From: Butyrivibrio sp. INlla16
Lineage (GTDB): Bacteria; Bacillota; Clostridia; Lachnospirales; Lachnospiraceae
DNA length: 61,874 nt
Direction: 5' to 3'
Assembly: GCF_900104155.1 (NCBI RefSeq)
Contig: NZ_FMYB01000026.1
Span: 1 to 61,874, forward strand
In this document: positions 49,452 to 58,191 of the stretch, one piece after another
How positions within the stretch are numbered: the stretch's first letter is position 1
Layout of the letters: each line of letters begins with the position of its first letter
Position numbers and translations under genes: made by a program
Notes under the pieces: model-generated
What the model was told of the DNA's origin: nothing
The model's input: only the letters and a program-made list of their open reading frames with translations
Database searches by the model: none

Positions 49452-49582
49452 GCAACATGATACGGGCTATAGGCTTGAAGACGCATGATTATGACCATGG
49501 ATGCATGGCATGTACCTTGCGTGTCATGTAAATGATGGGATTTCCCTCTACTGATCAGATGGTCGGCAGAGGGATTTTTTTG
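49452..49582 (+). ncRNA. Conserved leader RNA motif, copy 2 (terminator type)
   Basis: The core 49457-49497 matches the copy at 45881-45921 (35 of 41 positions). A hairpin GGCATG/CGTGTC follows, pairing with G-U changes relative to copy 1, then a terminator CCCTCT-CTGATC/GGTCGG-AGAGGG (49544-49573) with seven T. The next gene is the second integrase, about 220 bp downstream, which has its own promoter. Confidence 0.5.
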
Positions 49583-49630
49583 ACCAAAAATGACACAGGA
49601 AAATTGTATATCGAAGAATGGTTTTTAGTG

Positions 49631-49660
49631 TTGACGCATGGCAAACGCTGGTAATATCAT
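49631..49660 (+). promoter_or_regulatory. Promoter of the second integrase
   Basis: TTGACG (49631-49636), 18-bp spacer, TATCAT (49655-49660). The 140-nt leader to the ATG at 49802 holds no gene that I can support. Confidence 0.5.
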
Positions 49661-49801
49661 AATTGTATAAGTGGTGAGTTCAGCAGTAATGTGCGGAATT
49701 CTCATTACTTCAAGCGCAAATTATAAACCGGCTTATGCCCATGTGGGCAGGAACAGGAGGCCAGCACAAAGACCATTCTTCACCGAAAGGAAGGTGATAG
49801 A

Positions 49802-51055
49802 ATGTCAAGACCGAAGGCAGACAGTAAAAATACAAGAAAAGATAAAAATGGATATGCACTCCGCAAAGGAGAGAGCCAGAAAAAAGATGGCAGGTATGTA
49901 TACAACTACAAGGATGGCTTTAAGAAGAGACGATTTGTATATGCAAATACTCTGATGGAGCTCCGCGAAAAAGAAAAGCTGGTCATGAAAGAGATGGCTT
50001 ACGAGCTTGATTATGCAAGCGCATCAAAGATGACTCTTAATACTTTGTACGACAGATACATTAGCCAGAATTACAAGGTGATGGATTCCACCAGAGCCGG
50101 GTATAACAGTCTGTACAATTGCCGTGTCAGAAATGGATTCGGGCTTAAGCGAATTGTTGATATCAAATACTCCGATCTGAAGATCTTTTATCACAGCTTA
50201 CTGGTAGATGAAGGACTATCAGGTTCTACAGTAGAACGTATCAACAATCTGATTCAGCCATCCCTGAAACTTGCTGTAAGGGATCAGCTTCTTCTCAGGA
50301 ATCCTGCAGAAGGTGTTTTGACTGAGATTAAAGCAAGTGATGATTGGGTTGAAGGAGAGAGATTTGCACTTTCTATTCCACAGCAGAGATCCTTTATGAA
50401 CTTCATTTACAATTCCACGGAGTTCAAAGGCTGGTATCCGCTGATTGCAACGCTGATAGGTACCGGAATGAGGATTTCAGAATGCCTCGGGCTCGAATGG
50501 AAGGACATCGATCTATCGGAGAGATTCATCAGTGTAAATCATACTTTGGAATACAGACCTGTTGATGATACCGGCAAGTGCATTAAGAGAATTGAGTTGC
50601 CGAAGACTGAGGCTGGAACAAGACTCATACCAATTTTTGATGAAGTGATGGAAGCAATCATTCTTGAGTATCAGTATCAGAAAGTCCTTGGGTTCTGTAC
50701 GGAAGAAGTAGATGGGCATTCGGGATTTGTTTTCTGTACATCTGAGCATAAGACCTATCTGCAGGGAGCTGTGAACAGAGCAATCAAAAGCATCATTGCA
50801 GCCCACAATGAAGCAGAAGAGGTGTTGGCAGCGGAAGATGGAAGAGAGCCCATCATATTGCCTCATTTTACATGCCACAACTTACGCCATACTTTCTGCA
50901 CCAGACTTTGTGAAGTGGAGTCAAATGTCAAAGTTATCCAGGATATTATGGGGCACTCAGACTTCAGTACAACGATGGATATTTACACAGAAGTGCATAA
51001 AGAAAAGAAACAGGAAGTATTGTCTTACCTTCAGGGAAAGTTTATAATTAGATAG
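49802..51055 (+). CDS. Tyrosine integrase, Tn916 type
   Basis: A 417-residue integrase: arm-binding N-terminus (YNYKDGFKKRRFVYANTLMELREKE), core-binding domain (about 80-170), catalytic R in GTGMRISECLGLEW (~220), NLRHTFC (~361), MGHSD and the nucleophile in DIYTEV (~394). AAGGAAGGTGATAGA precedes the ATG. Downstream it has a pair of 11-bp-phased direct repeats, as does the first integrase. It marks the end of a second integrative unit. Confidence 0.95.
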   Translation: MSRPKADSKNTRKDKNGYALRKGESQKKDGRYVYNYKDGFKKRRFVYANTLMELREKEKLVMKEMAYELDYASASKMTLNTLYDRYISQNYKVMDSTRAGYNSLYNCRVRNGFGLKRIVDIKYSDLKIFYHSLLVDEGLSGSTVERINNLIQPSLKLAVRDQLLLRNPAEGVLTEIKASDDWVEGERFALSIPQQRSFMNFIYNSTEFKGWYPLIATLIGTGMRISECLGLEWKDIDLSERFISVNHTLEYRPVDDTGKCIKRIELPKTEAGTRLIPIFDEVMEAIILEYQYQKVLGFCTEEVDGHSGFVFCTSEHKTYLQGAVNRAIKSIIAAHNEAEEVLAAEDGREPIILPHFTCHNLRHTFCTRLCEVESNVKVIQDIMGHSDFSTTMDIYTEVHKEKKQEVLSYLQGKFIIR

Positions 51056-51177
51056 TAAAGTTAAAAATACGTTATGTATTTTTGAAAAAAGTAGTGTCAT
51101 TCGGTTTTTATTTCAAGCGGATGATACCAGAAATCAGCATAAAACCTAAATTCCAAAGAGTGTCGTTTGAAATGGAT

Positions 51178-51196
51178 TTGACACTCGATTGACACC
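51178..51196 (+). repeat. Paired TTGACAC repeats (11-bp phased) after the second integrase
   Basis: TTGACAC at 51178 and 51189, exactly 11 bp apart; further copies of TGACAC or its complement occur at 51094, 51162 and 51277. The same spacing as in the array after the first integrase suggests arm-type integrase sites. The rest of 51056-51683 has no gene. Confidence 0.55.
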
Positions 51197-51683
51197 AAAA
51201 GCAGGAAAATAATTCCAGCTATATACAAAATTTGGAATTGGGTAAATTCTAAGCTATACATCTATCGGTAGGATTTGACACCTATATACTCCAGCACCGG
51301 AGCAATCCCGACTTTGAAGTCGATGAAATAACCTATGGACGAATAGAGAAGAAAGATGTGCCATAGAAATCCAAATTTATCCAATGGGGACACCTGATTA
51401 CACCGTTTTCATTGGAGCTCTATACCTCGAAATGGGTCTGTATGGACTGAACTCAGAGAACTAAATACCGCTCTATTACCTGTAAGACCTCGGTTTTCAG
51501 CAGTTATAAAAGTTACTTTTTGAATGAAAAAAGAGGAACAGTTGATTATTTAAGATAAGATTTACCGGCTTATTTCTAAAGATGTAAATGGGAACCGGAA
51601 AAGATCTGACAGGCTGATAGAAAAGATATAGGTTTTCTGTTTTAAAATTCCTCAAAATTCAAAAAGAGATCATTCAAAATAAT

Positions 51684-51735
51684 AAAGACATGTATGTTTT
51701 CCACGGAAATGGAGAATATGCATGTCTTTTTTCTT
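51684..51735. terminator. Terminator hairpin
   Basis: AAAGACATGTAT (51684-51695) pairs with ATGCATGTCTTT (51718-51729) with one mismatch; an inner TTTTCCA/TGGAGAA stem and a T-rich tail. Confidence 0.7.
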
Positions 51736-51761
51736 ACTTCATTTCTGAATACATCTTGGGA

Positions 51762-52817
51762 TTACCGGAAAGGAGCCCAGGATGCATGTATGCCCGCTTT
51801 CAAGAGCTGTTCATGTACCATGGAGCCAACGGCACTTGACCTGAAGGCTGTGTATGGTGGTTTTACCCTAACAAAAACATGATCGGAATCGGTTTGGGGT
51901 CTGGCATTTTTTAAGTAATTGATTATTGCTTCACCAACATCTGAAAGCAACGGGAGTTCCAGGGAGTTACCTGTTTTGACCTGTGTCAGGTGTATTTTAT
52001 CGTTCTCCCAGTCAATGTTTGAAAAACGGAGATTAGCCACATCGCTGCTTCTAAGCCCCAGCCGAGCGATTAGGAGAATCATGGCATAATTCCTTATGCC
52101 ACACGGATTGCCCATGTCAATTGAAGCCAACGTTTCACGAACTTCATCTGCGGAGTAGACAGATGGGAGACTGCTGTTCCTTTTGTAATGCGGATTGGGG
52201 AGCTTGGGGAATAAGTTATTTTGCATTATTCCTTGATCGTAACAGTACTTGAGATAGTATCTGACGGTTCTCATGATCTGGTTGATTGAGGCCTTTTCAA
52301 AGGAAGCGGAAAGCGATTCCATGAACTTAAGAACCATCGGAACTGTAATGCTATCCAAAGATTCAACTCCTTCATCTTCCAAAAAAGAAAAGAATCGAGA
52401 AAGATAAAGTTTTGAAACCTGAATGCTCTTGGCAACAATGCCAATCTTTTCTCTGTAGCCAATGTAGGCATCTGCACTCTCTTTAAATGGAACAGGAAAA
52501 ACATAATCTTTCCTTGTAGATACAAGATTCACATAAACAGTCCCTGTTCTTTGATACTCGGAAATAGCGTTAATACAGCGAAGATAGATAGCATTCCACT
52601 TTTTGGTTTTGATCTTTTCAGACATGGAATAATGATCCTCTAAAAACTGGATGCCAACATCCATGCTGAAAGAATCAATACTATGCTCGGAAGCATATCT
52701 GATGAATTGGCAGCTAACCCTTTGGAATATCTTCCTGTAGTGCTCAGAGGCTTCGGCTTTTTCCAGAGCCTCCAATGTACCATCCACCAACAGTTGTAAT
52801 GAGTTTTGTGTTTCCAT
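51762..52817 (-). pseudogene. XerD-like tyrosine recombinase, C-terminally truncated
   Basis: The 351 residues cover the N-terminal core-binding domains and the first catalytic block (ARLGLRSSDVANLRFSNIDW, with the catalytic arginine) but break off after SMVHEQLLKAGIH. The HxxR, H and Tyr motifs are missing. Its homologues occur as the first of three recombinases in transposon-like units. The break at about 51783 and the ParA break at 52973 bound a fragment of such an element. SD and ATG are behind a hairpin (52830-52857) that can sequester the ribosome site. Confidence 0.85.
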
Positions 52818-52829
52818 TTGTAAATATCC

Positions 52830-52857
52830 TCCTTATGAAAAAATAACTTCATAAGGA
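52830..52857 (-). promoter_or_regulatory. Hairpin over the recombinase ribosome site
   Basis: TCCTTATGAA (52830-52839) and its exact complement (52848-52857); on the minus strand the second arm ends in AAGGA of the ribosome site. Confidence 0.55.
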
Positions 52858-52920
52858 TGCGATATTATGCAAAGTAAATCAATGTAACAATGCAGTATTT
52901 TCAAGATGTTGCGGCCAAAA

Positions 52921-52975
52921 CTTTACATAATCTACAACTATACATAACCCACTTTATGTGAAGCTTCACATAAAG
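52921..52975. repeat. 24-bp perfect palindrome and TTATGTGAAG-type repeats at the ParA break
   Basis: CTTTATGTGAAG and CTTCACATAAAG (52952-52975) abut without a loop. Further CTTTACATAA (52921) and TACATAA copies precede. These look like terminal sites of the recombinase-bearing element. The parA homology begins immediately after the palindrome. Confidence 0.6.
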
Positions 52976-53721
52976 TCGGAAAAACCGTCACCTGCGTAAA
53001 TTTAGGTATTGGACTTGCAAGAGAAGGGAAAAAGGTTTTGATTATCGATTCGGATCCACAAGGTTCCCTGACAATCAGCCTTGGTTGTGATGAACCGGAC
53101 AGCCTTGATTATTCGCTTGCAAATGCTCTGATAGGAATTATAAACGATGAACCAATAGATGTCACTAAGGGACTTATCCATCATGAAGAGGGAGTTGATA
53201 TAATGCCCGGTAATATCGAGCTTTCAAGCTTGGAAATCACTCTAACCGGTGTTATCAGCAGGGAAACAATCCTCAGAGAGTACGTTGATAAGGCAAGAGA
53301 ACTGTATGACTACATCATAATCGATTGTATGCCGTCTCTTGGAATGATGACAATTAACGCGCTGGCTTGCGCAGATTCAGTTTTAATCCCTGTACAGGCT
53401 GCATATTTGCCGGTTAAAGGTCTTCAGCAGCTTATTAAGACTATTGGAAGGGTAAAGCGCCAGCTCAATCCGAAGCTCGAAATAGAAGGGATTCTGATAA
53501 CAATGGTGGATAACCGCACCAATTATGCCAAGGATATCACAGCGCAGGTTTATGAGGCATATTCTTCTACAGTAAATGTATTTCCGATTGAAATACCGCT
53601 TTCTGTAAGAGCTGCAGAAATCAGTGCATCCGGTAGCAGTCTTTATGTATATGATCCCAAAGGAAAAGCAGCATTTGCTTATACAGCCCTTATAAAGGAG
53701 GTTCTGAATCATGCCAAGTAG
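52974..53721 (+). pseudogene. parA: ParA, N-terminally truncated (replicon 2)
   Basis: Homology to ParA of replicon 1 starts at VGKTVTCVNLGIGLAREGKK; the first strand and most of Walker A (MCKVISIANQKGG) have been replaced by the palindrome region, with a stop codon upstream in this frame. From DSDPQGSLT on the protein is intact and close to the other ParA. A TTG at 53038 could start a 227-residue product, but it would lack the nucleotide-binding loop. So partition of replicon 2 is probably dead. Confidence 0.85.
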
Positions 53722-54622
53722 AGTAGGAAAGCAGGTAAAACTTGCAAGTATAGATGAACTCCTCGGTGTTCCAAGCACCGAGGGTACTGTAGATCTCGAT
53801 GTTATGACTATTTATCCTTTTGAAAATCATCCATTCAGAGTTGTTGATGATGAAAAGATGGATGAGCTTGTTGAAAGTATAAAAGAAAGCGGAGTATTAA
53901 CGCCAGTGTTGGTCAGGCCGGATGATGAGGGTACTTATGAAATGATTTCCGGTCACAGAAGACTTCATGCTGCTAAAAGAGCAGGACTGCGTAAAATACC
54001 TGCAATTATCAAGGAAATGACCAATGACGACGCTATAATCGCCATGGTTAATGCAAATATGCAGAGGGAGGAGATTCTGCCAAGTGAAAAAGCATTTGCT
54101 TTCAAAATGAAGATGGATGCAATTAAACACTAAGGAAAAGAACTCACAGGAACTTTGTTTCTTGAAGCAACAAAGTCAAATTCTGGTGACATAGTTGGAC
54201 AGGCAAGTGGATTAAATAGAACTCAGGTATTTCGCTATATAAGACTTACTGAGCTTATTCCTAAACTTCTGAACATGGTGGATTCTGGAAAGTTAGCGGT
54301 ATTTGTTGCAGTCGAGATTTCATATTTAAATCATAGATACCAGCAGTGGCTTTACGAATTTATCACTGAAAACGGCATGATAAAGCAGGAACAACTCATG
54401 GATCTCCGAAAATATCGTGATGATGATTCCCTTACGCAGGAACAGATGATAGACATTCTAATTCAGAGTAGGGCTACACCACAGACAAGAAAGAAAATCA
54501 CAATTACTGAGCGAAAGCTGAATCAGTATTTTCCAGCATATTACTCACAGACAGAAATAGAGAGAGTTATTGTAGGATTGTTGGAGCAGTGGAAGCAGTC
54601 GCAGGAAGGAGAGGAAAGCTGA
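53711..54622 (+). pseudogene. parB: ParB with in-frame stop (replicon 2)
   Basis: Residues 1-140 match the CTPase domain of ParB of replicon 1 (SISGHRR-type MISGHRRLHAAKRAG, QREEILPSEKA). A TAA at 54131-54133, where the other gene has a codon for Gln or similar (KRQG), ends the frame; the same frame continues from 54155 with the palindrome-coded linker, the HTH (IVGQASGLNRTQVFRYIRLTELIPKLL) and the C-terminus. A single C-to-T change explains it. Two separate products are conceivable but a nonsense pseudogene is simpler. Confidence 0.85.
54152..54176 (+). promoter_or_regulatory. 25-bp palindrome inside the second parB
   Basis: ACTTTGTT-T-CTT-G-AAG-C-AACAAAGT: 11 of 12 arm pairs match, at the same codon positions as the palindrome in the first parB. 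Confidence 0.55.
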
Positions 54623-54623
54623 T

Positions 54624-54989
54624 ATGATGGATTATTTCTATAATACCCAGGCTGAGCAGTTTGCTTCTGTAGAGATACCAAAGGCGCTTCTTACGGGGAA
54701 GAGCTTTTCTTCCCTGTCAGCTCCATCCAAGATACTTTACGCAGTTCTTTTGGACAAAATGGGTGAAGCAAAACGCCATAACTGGTTCGATGATGAAAAC
54801 CGTGTTTATGTACTTTATCCGCTTAGCAAGCTGGAAGATGATATCAATTTTTCAAGACATACCATTATTGATTGCATGACAGAGCTTGAAGAGTTCGGGC
54901 TCATATATAAGCTACAGGTAAAAGGAAAGCCAAGCAAGATTTATGTTAAGAATTTCAATCGCAGACGCAGATTTCAGATGATTGGGTAG
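54624..54989 (+). CDS. RepA_N-like protein, N-terminal domain only
   Basis: A 121-residue protein matching the winged-helix part of RepA_N initiators (EQFASVEIPKALLTGKSFSSLSAPSKILYAVLLDKM, NRVYVLYPLSKLEDDINFSRHTIIDCMTELEEFGLI). It lacks the linker and C-terminal domain. GGAAGGAGAGGAAAG precedes the ATG. Such short RepA-like proteins occur next to repA in related elements, so it may be a regulator; it could also be a truncated initiator. Confidence 0.7.
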   Translation: MMDYFYNTQAEQFASVEIPKALLTGKSFSSLSAPSKILYAVLLDKMGEAKRHNWFDDENRVYVLYPLSKLEDDINFSRHTIIDCMTELEEFGLIYKLQVKGKPSKIYVKNFNRRRRFQMIG

Positions 54990-55054
54990 TGCAGAATCTG
55001 CACCACCTAAATCCACAGAGCGCCACAGAGAATCATAGAAGGGAGGAAAAAGGA

Positions 55055-56005
55055 TTGAGCGAAAGAATCATATTTGACTATTTCACCGGTCAAGAATCTG
55101 AAATGCTATCCTTTTACAGAATACCAAAGCTGCTGTTTACAGACGCTTATTTTAAGGGGCTAGGGGTGTATGCAAAGACTTTATACGGCCTAATGCTCGA
55201 TAGAATGTCCCTTTCCCTTAAGAATAAGTGGTTTGATGAGCAGCAGAGAGCCTTTATCTACTTTGCACAGCAGGAAGCAGCCGATATGTTGGGGGTCAAG
55301 GCTGATAAGATAAGAGATTTATACAAGGAACTTGAGCAGTTTGGGCTTATTGAGCGCAAGAAACAGGGGCAGGGGAAGCCCATGATTATCTATCTGAAGA
55401 ACTTTACTTCTGAAGGTGAAGAGCAAAATCAGACTACGGAAATATCGGGGTCAGAACAAAAACTATCAGTTTCAGACCACGAAAATATCGGGGTCAAGAC
55501 CACGGAAAAATCGGAGTCTAGACCACGACAAAACCTTAGTCTAGACCACGGTAAAACCGGCGCTAATTATAATAATACTAATAATACTAACTTAGTTACA
55601 ATAACTAATCACATCTCTTCGATGAAGCTGGATTTGAACGATGAGTATAACGCATATGCTGAAATCATCAGGGAGAATCTGGCTGTTGATATCATGCTTG
55701 AGCGTTATCCTGGGGAAGAAGAGATTATCGAAGGTATTTACGACCTTGTTCTTGAGACAGTTCTTTGTCAGAAGTCAACCATATGGATCTCCAAGAATGA
55801 GTATCCAACAAACCTTGTTAAGTCAAAGTTTCTTAAGCTTAACAATCTGCATCTTGAGTACGTCATGGGCTGCATGAAGGATAACACTACCAAGATCCGG
55901 AACATCAAGAACTACATGCTTGCCGCGCTGTTTAATGCACCTACAACCATGAGCAGTTACTTCCAGTCGGAGTACAGCCATGACAGGGCATGTGGCTATG
56001 TATGA
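55055..56005 (+). CDS. repA: RepA_N-family replication initiator (replicon 2)
   Basis: A ~316-residue initiator: IIFDYFTGQESEMLSFYRIPKLLF, YGLMLDRMSLSLKNKWFDEQQ, ADMLGVKADKIRDLYKELEQFGLIERK, a variable linker, and the C-terminal VKSKFLKLNNLHLEYVMGCMKDN, NYMLAALFNAPTT. The start is TTG at 55055 behind GGGAGGAAAA. It is intact, unlike the par genes upstream. The linker is encoded by tandem 23-bp iterons unrelated to those of the first repA, so the two replicons are likely compatible. Confidence 0.9.
   Translation: MSERIIFDYFTGQESEMLSFYRIPKLLFTDAYFKGLGVYAKTLYGLMLDRMSLSLKNKWFDEQQRAFIYFAQQEAADMLGVKADKIRDLYKELEQFGLIERKKQGQGKPMIIYLKNFTSEGEEQNQTTEISGSEQKLSVSDHENIGVKTTEKSESRPRQNLSLDHGKTGANYNNTNNTNLVTITNHISSMKLDLNDEYNAYAEIIRENLAVDIMLERYPGEEEIIEGIYDLVLETVLCQKSTIWISKNEYPTNLVKSKFLKLNNLHLEYVMGCMKDNTTKIRNIKNYMLAALFNAPTTMSSYFQSEYSHDRACGYV
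55431..55565 (+). repeat. Tandem 23-bp iterons inside the second repA (candidate origin)
   Basis: AGACCACG-type repeats start at 55474, 55497, 55520 and 55543, exactly 23 bp apart, with a further copy at 55431. Each unit tends to begin AGAC and end GTCT. Confidence 0.8.
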
Positions 56006-56011
56006 TTTTTG

Positions 56012-56071
56012 TTGACATATACGTCCCACACTCATAAAATGAAAGTGTAGGAAGATGACGCTACACTCATA
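56012..56071 (+). promoter_or_regulatory. Promoter with two ACACTCATA operators
   Basis: TTGACA (56012-56017), 17 bp, TAAAAT (56035-56040). ACACTCATA at 56028-56036 overlaps the -10 and is repeated at 56063-56071. Likely bound by the RHH-type N-terminus of the next protein. Confidence 0.7.
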
Positions 56072-56083
56072 GGAGGTGCATAT

Positions 56084-56524
56084 ATGCCAACAAGAGTAAA
56101 TTTATCAATCAATGACGACTTATACAACACACTTAAGAATACGGCTGACAAGAAGAATATCAGTATCAACAGCCTTATCTATGAGGCACTTGAAGAGAAG
56201 TACAGCAAGCATACCTCATACGATTACACCCTTGCGCTCAAGCAGATGATCGCTGAGGCAAAAAAGATGGAGAATGAATTTACCCTTGCTGATCTGCAGA
56301 CCTTCGCTGATGTTGGCGATGTGATTATCGAATACAAGATGAAGGAGACTCCTGCATCAGTTAGGGCAAGACTTGGAAAGATGTTTAATGAGGCAGTCCG
56401 CAATGGTGCGGTGCCTGGAATCAGCAGAGCTGTCGTTGAAAAGAATGGAGTTGAAGAACTCAAATTCTATTGCAGGGCTGCTTTATATGTGAATCAGCTA
56501 AACAAGCTGAAAAAAAGGAGCTAA
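56084..56524 (+). CDS. RHH/DUF1413-like regulator
   Basis: A 146-residue protein: N-terminal ribbon-helix-helix (RVNLSINDDLYNTLKNTADKKNISINSLIYEAL) and a C-terminal DUF1413-like domain (EFTLADLQTFADVG, VRARLGKMFNEAVRNGAVPGI). The combination suggests a DNA-binding regulator with a sensing or partner domain. It is driven by a clear promoter with operator-like repeats and precedes a membrane protein gene by 6 bp. Confidence 0.75.
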   Translation: MPTRVNLSINDDLYNTLKNTADKKNISINSLIYEALEEKYSKHTSYDYTLALKQMIAEAKKMENEFTLADLQTFADVGDVIIEYKMKETPASVRARLGKMFNEAVRNGAVPGISRAVVEKNGVEELKFYCRAALYVNQLNKLKKRS

Positions 56525-56530
56525 GAAAAA

Positions 56531-56980
56531 ATGACAGAATGGGAATATGAGGAAAAGTACGGCTTTGGGGATGAGTCACCAAAGTATGATGGCAGACTTG
56601 CAGGAGACTTGGGTGAATCCGTTGGTGTTATAACCGGATTGGCGATAAGCGCGGTAATCTTCATGCTTTACAGAATAGAACTTCTTAATGCCGCAATTGT
56701 TTCTCTTATTCCAATCCTGCTTACATATGAACGAGGGTTTGAAACAAAGTATTACTGGCTGATGTTTGGCGCAGTTTTTATCATATCACTCATTTTACAG
56801 TTTGCTTTTTTGCCCTTTAGGATATTGTATGGATCGTTTAGTTGCCTTGTGGTAGCATTTTTCTGTTATACATGGGATGATTCGCTTCCGATGAATACCA
56901 GACTTACAGCTGTGGCAGTTGGCGTTGTTATAACGATTCTTTTAAATATAAGAAGCTGGCTCGATATGAGATGGTTATAG
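56531..56980 (+). CDS. Small integral membrane protein
   Basis: A 149-residue protein with an acidic N-terminus and four or five hydrophobic segments (VITGLAISAVIFMLY; LNAAIVSLIPILLTY; YWLMFGAVFIISLILQFAFL; ILYGSFSCLVVAFFCY; LTAVAVGVVITILLN). AAAGGAGCTAAG precedes the start and a terminator follows at 56987. No family recognised. Confidence 0.7.
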   Translation: MTEWEYEEKYGFGDESPKYDGRLAGDLGESVGVITGLAISAVIFMLYRIELLNAAIVSLIPILLTYERGFETKYYWLMFGAVFIISLILQFAFLPFRILYGSFSCLVVAFFCYTWDDSLPMNTRLTAVAVGVVITILLNIRSWLDMRWL

Positions 56981-56986
56981 ATTGTA

Positions 56987-57027
56987 GGGCATCTGATGGC
57001 AGAAATGCTGTTAGATGTCTTTTTTTA
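56987..57027 (+). terminator. Rho-independent terminator
   Basis: GGGCATCT (56987-56994) pairs with AGATGTCT (57013-57020) with G-U pairs, followed by seven T. Confidence 0.7.
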
Positions 57028-57085
57028 TGCGCAGAAAAAGGATATAGTAGATGATAAGTGTGTAAAATGCTTGCGGAGAGACAAC

Positions 57086-57280
57086 ATGGTAACTATCGAG
57101 ACAGTAAGTGAAACAAATATATCTCAGGCAGCTTTGGTTCATTCTATATCGTGGAAAGAATCGCATCGTTCATTTTGCTCGGAAGACTTTATAGAGAAAC
57201 ATACACCTGAGCACCAGATGGAATACATAAGAAATAAGATAAATGCGGGAACTACATTTTATTTGCTGGAAGAAGGGTAA
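57086..57280 (+). pseudogene. GNAT acetyltransferase, N-terminal fragment
   Basis: MVTIETVSETNISQAALVHS and SWKESHRSFCSEDFIEKHTP are the start of a GNAT-family acetyltransferase; the frame ends after FYLLEEG, before the acetyl-CoA-binding motif. Typical members are ~150-170 residues. The next gene begins 6 bp later, so the 3' part was deleted. Confidence 0.75.
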
Positions 57281-57286
57281 CTGCTA

Positions 57287-57667
57287 ATGAACCAATCTGA
57301 ACTGATCAAGAAGGTCGGCACTTCTATGTACCAACAAGTAAATAATATAGGCTATGCAACTGCGGTTCAGACACTGATGGATATGCAGATTCTTTCTAAA
57401 GAGGACTATGAAAGGTGGAGAAACGGGCAGGTTCCATATCTTGAAAAAGTTTGCCATATCAACCTTAAGAAGCTGGCATCGGTTCTCCAGGAGATGAAGC
57501 GTTACGCTGCAAAGAGCAATCTAAAGCCCAGCTACACATTTTATAAGCAGTGGGGACGAAAGAATAAATCTACAATACAGCTTCGGTTTAGCAAGACTGG
57601 AAATGACTATATGGAAAAGCTGTATGCGACGCATTATGTAAAGAATAAGGCAGAACTTGGAGAATAG
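57287..57667 (+). CDS. Conserved protein of unknown function
   Basis: A 126-residue protein with a pattern I have seen in many Firmicutes: GYATAVQTLMDMQILSKEDYERWRNGQVPYLEKVCHINLKKL, LKPSYTFYKQWGRK and LRFSKTGNDYMEKLYATHYV. No catalytic role is known to me. It is complete and has GAAGGGTAACTG upstream. Confidence 0.65.
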   Translation: MNQSELIKKVGTSMYQQVNNIGYATAVQTLMDMQILSKEDYERWRNGQVPYLEKVCHINLKKLASVLQEMKRYAAKSNLKPSYTFYKQWGRKNKSTIQLRFSKTGNDYMEKLYATHYVKNKAELGE

Positions 57668-57670
57668 AAT

Positions 57671-58153
57671 ATGAAAAAAGCAGTAGTTACGGCCTTGGTG
57701 CTGGCACTTGCGATAGGAGCATCAGGATGCGGGGAAAAGAAAGACGAAAATGTTACGATAATAGGTGGCGCAGATGGTCCGACTTCAATCTATCTTGCAC
57801 CATCTTCTGACAAGGACGAGGTGCTTTCAGGTACATGGCAGACAGCTTCCATAGGATACGAGGCAGATGGAGATATGCAGCCAGAATACTATGTGCAGTT
57901 CGAGGGTCTTCAGATAAACTATGGACATATGAAAGATGGAGATTTTATTGTAGACCATACTGATGATATTTCATATCTTGATGAAATAGAACCCGGAAAA
58001 TATATAGTGCAGGCAGAGTCATCAACAGGAGTGCAGTATACATTAAAGACTGCCGATAGTGATAACGATGTGCTGGAGTATTATGAGACATGGAATGAGG
58101 ATGAATTCCCTGATGCGTATAGAGGTGGGGCATCGCTGACTAGATGTAACTAA
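57671..58153 (+). CDS. Lipoprotein with IIGGADGPTSI motif
   Basis: A 160-residue secreted lipoprotein: signal peptide MKKAVVTALVLALAIGASG ending in the lipobox GASGC, then an IIGGADGPTSIYLA motif, known from sodium-pump decarboxylase beta subunits and from many short lipoproteins of gut Clostridia, and a beta-rich domain. It is anchored to the outer face of the membrane. Function unknown. It starts 4 bp after the previous stop. Confidence 0.75.
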   Translation: MKKAVVTALVLALAIGASGCGEKKDENVTIIGGADGPTSIYLAPSSDKDEVLSGTWQTASIGYEADGDMQPEYYVQFEGLQINYGHMKDGDFIVDHTDDISYLDEIEPGKYIVQAESSTGVQYTLKTADSDNDVLEYYETWNEDEFPDAYRGGASLTRCN

Positions 58154-58191
58154 CTTACAGGATAAAATGGTATATGTAAGGGAGACTAAAA

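Noticed and set aside
51694..51882. 62-codon plus-strand frame over the recombinase fragment
   Set aside because: It begins in a terminator hairpin and is antisense to a recognisable recombinase.
54131..54155. Programmed frameshift or recoding in the second parB
   Set aside because: Both halves are in the same frame and separated by a plain TAA; no slippery site or stimulatory structure fits better than a nonsense mutation.
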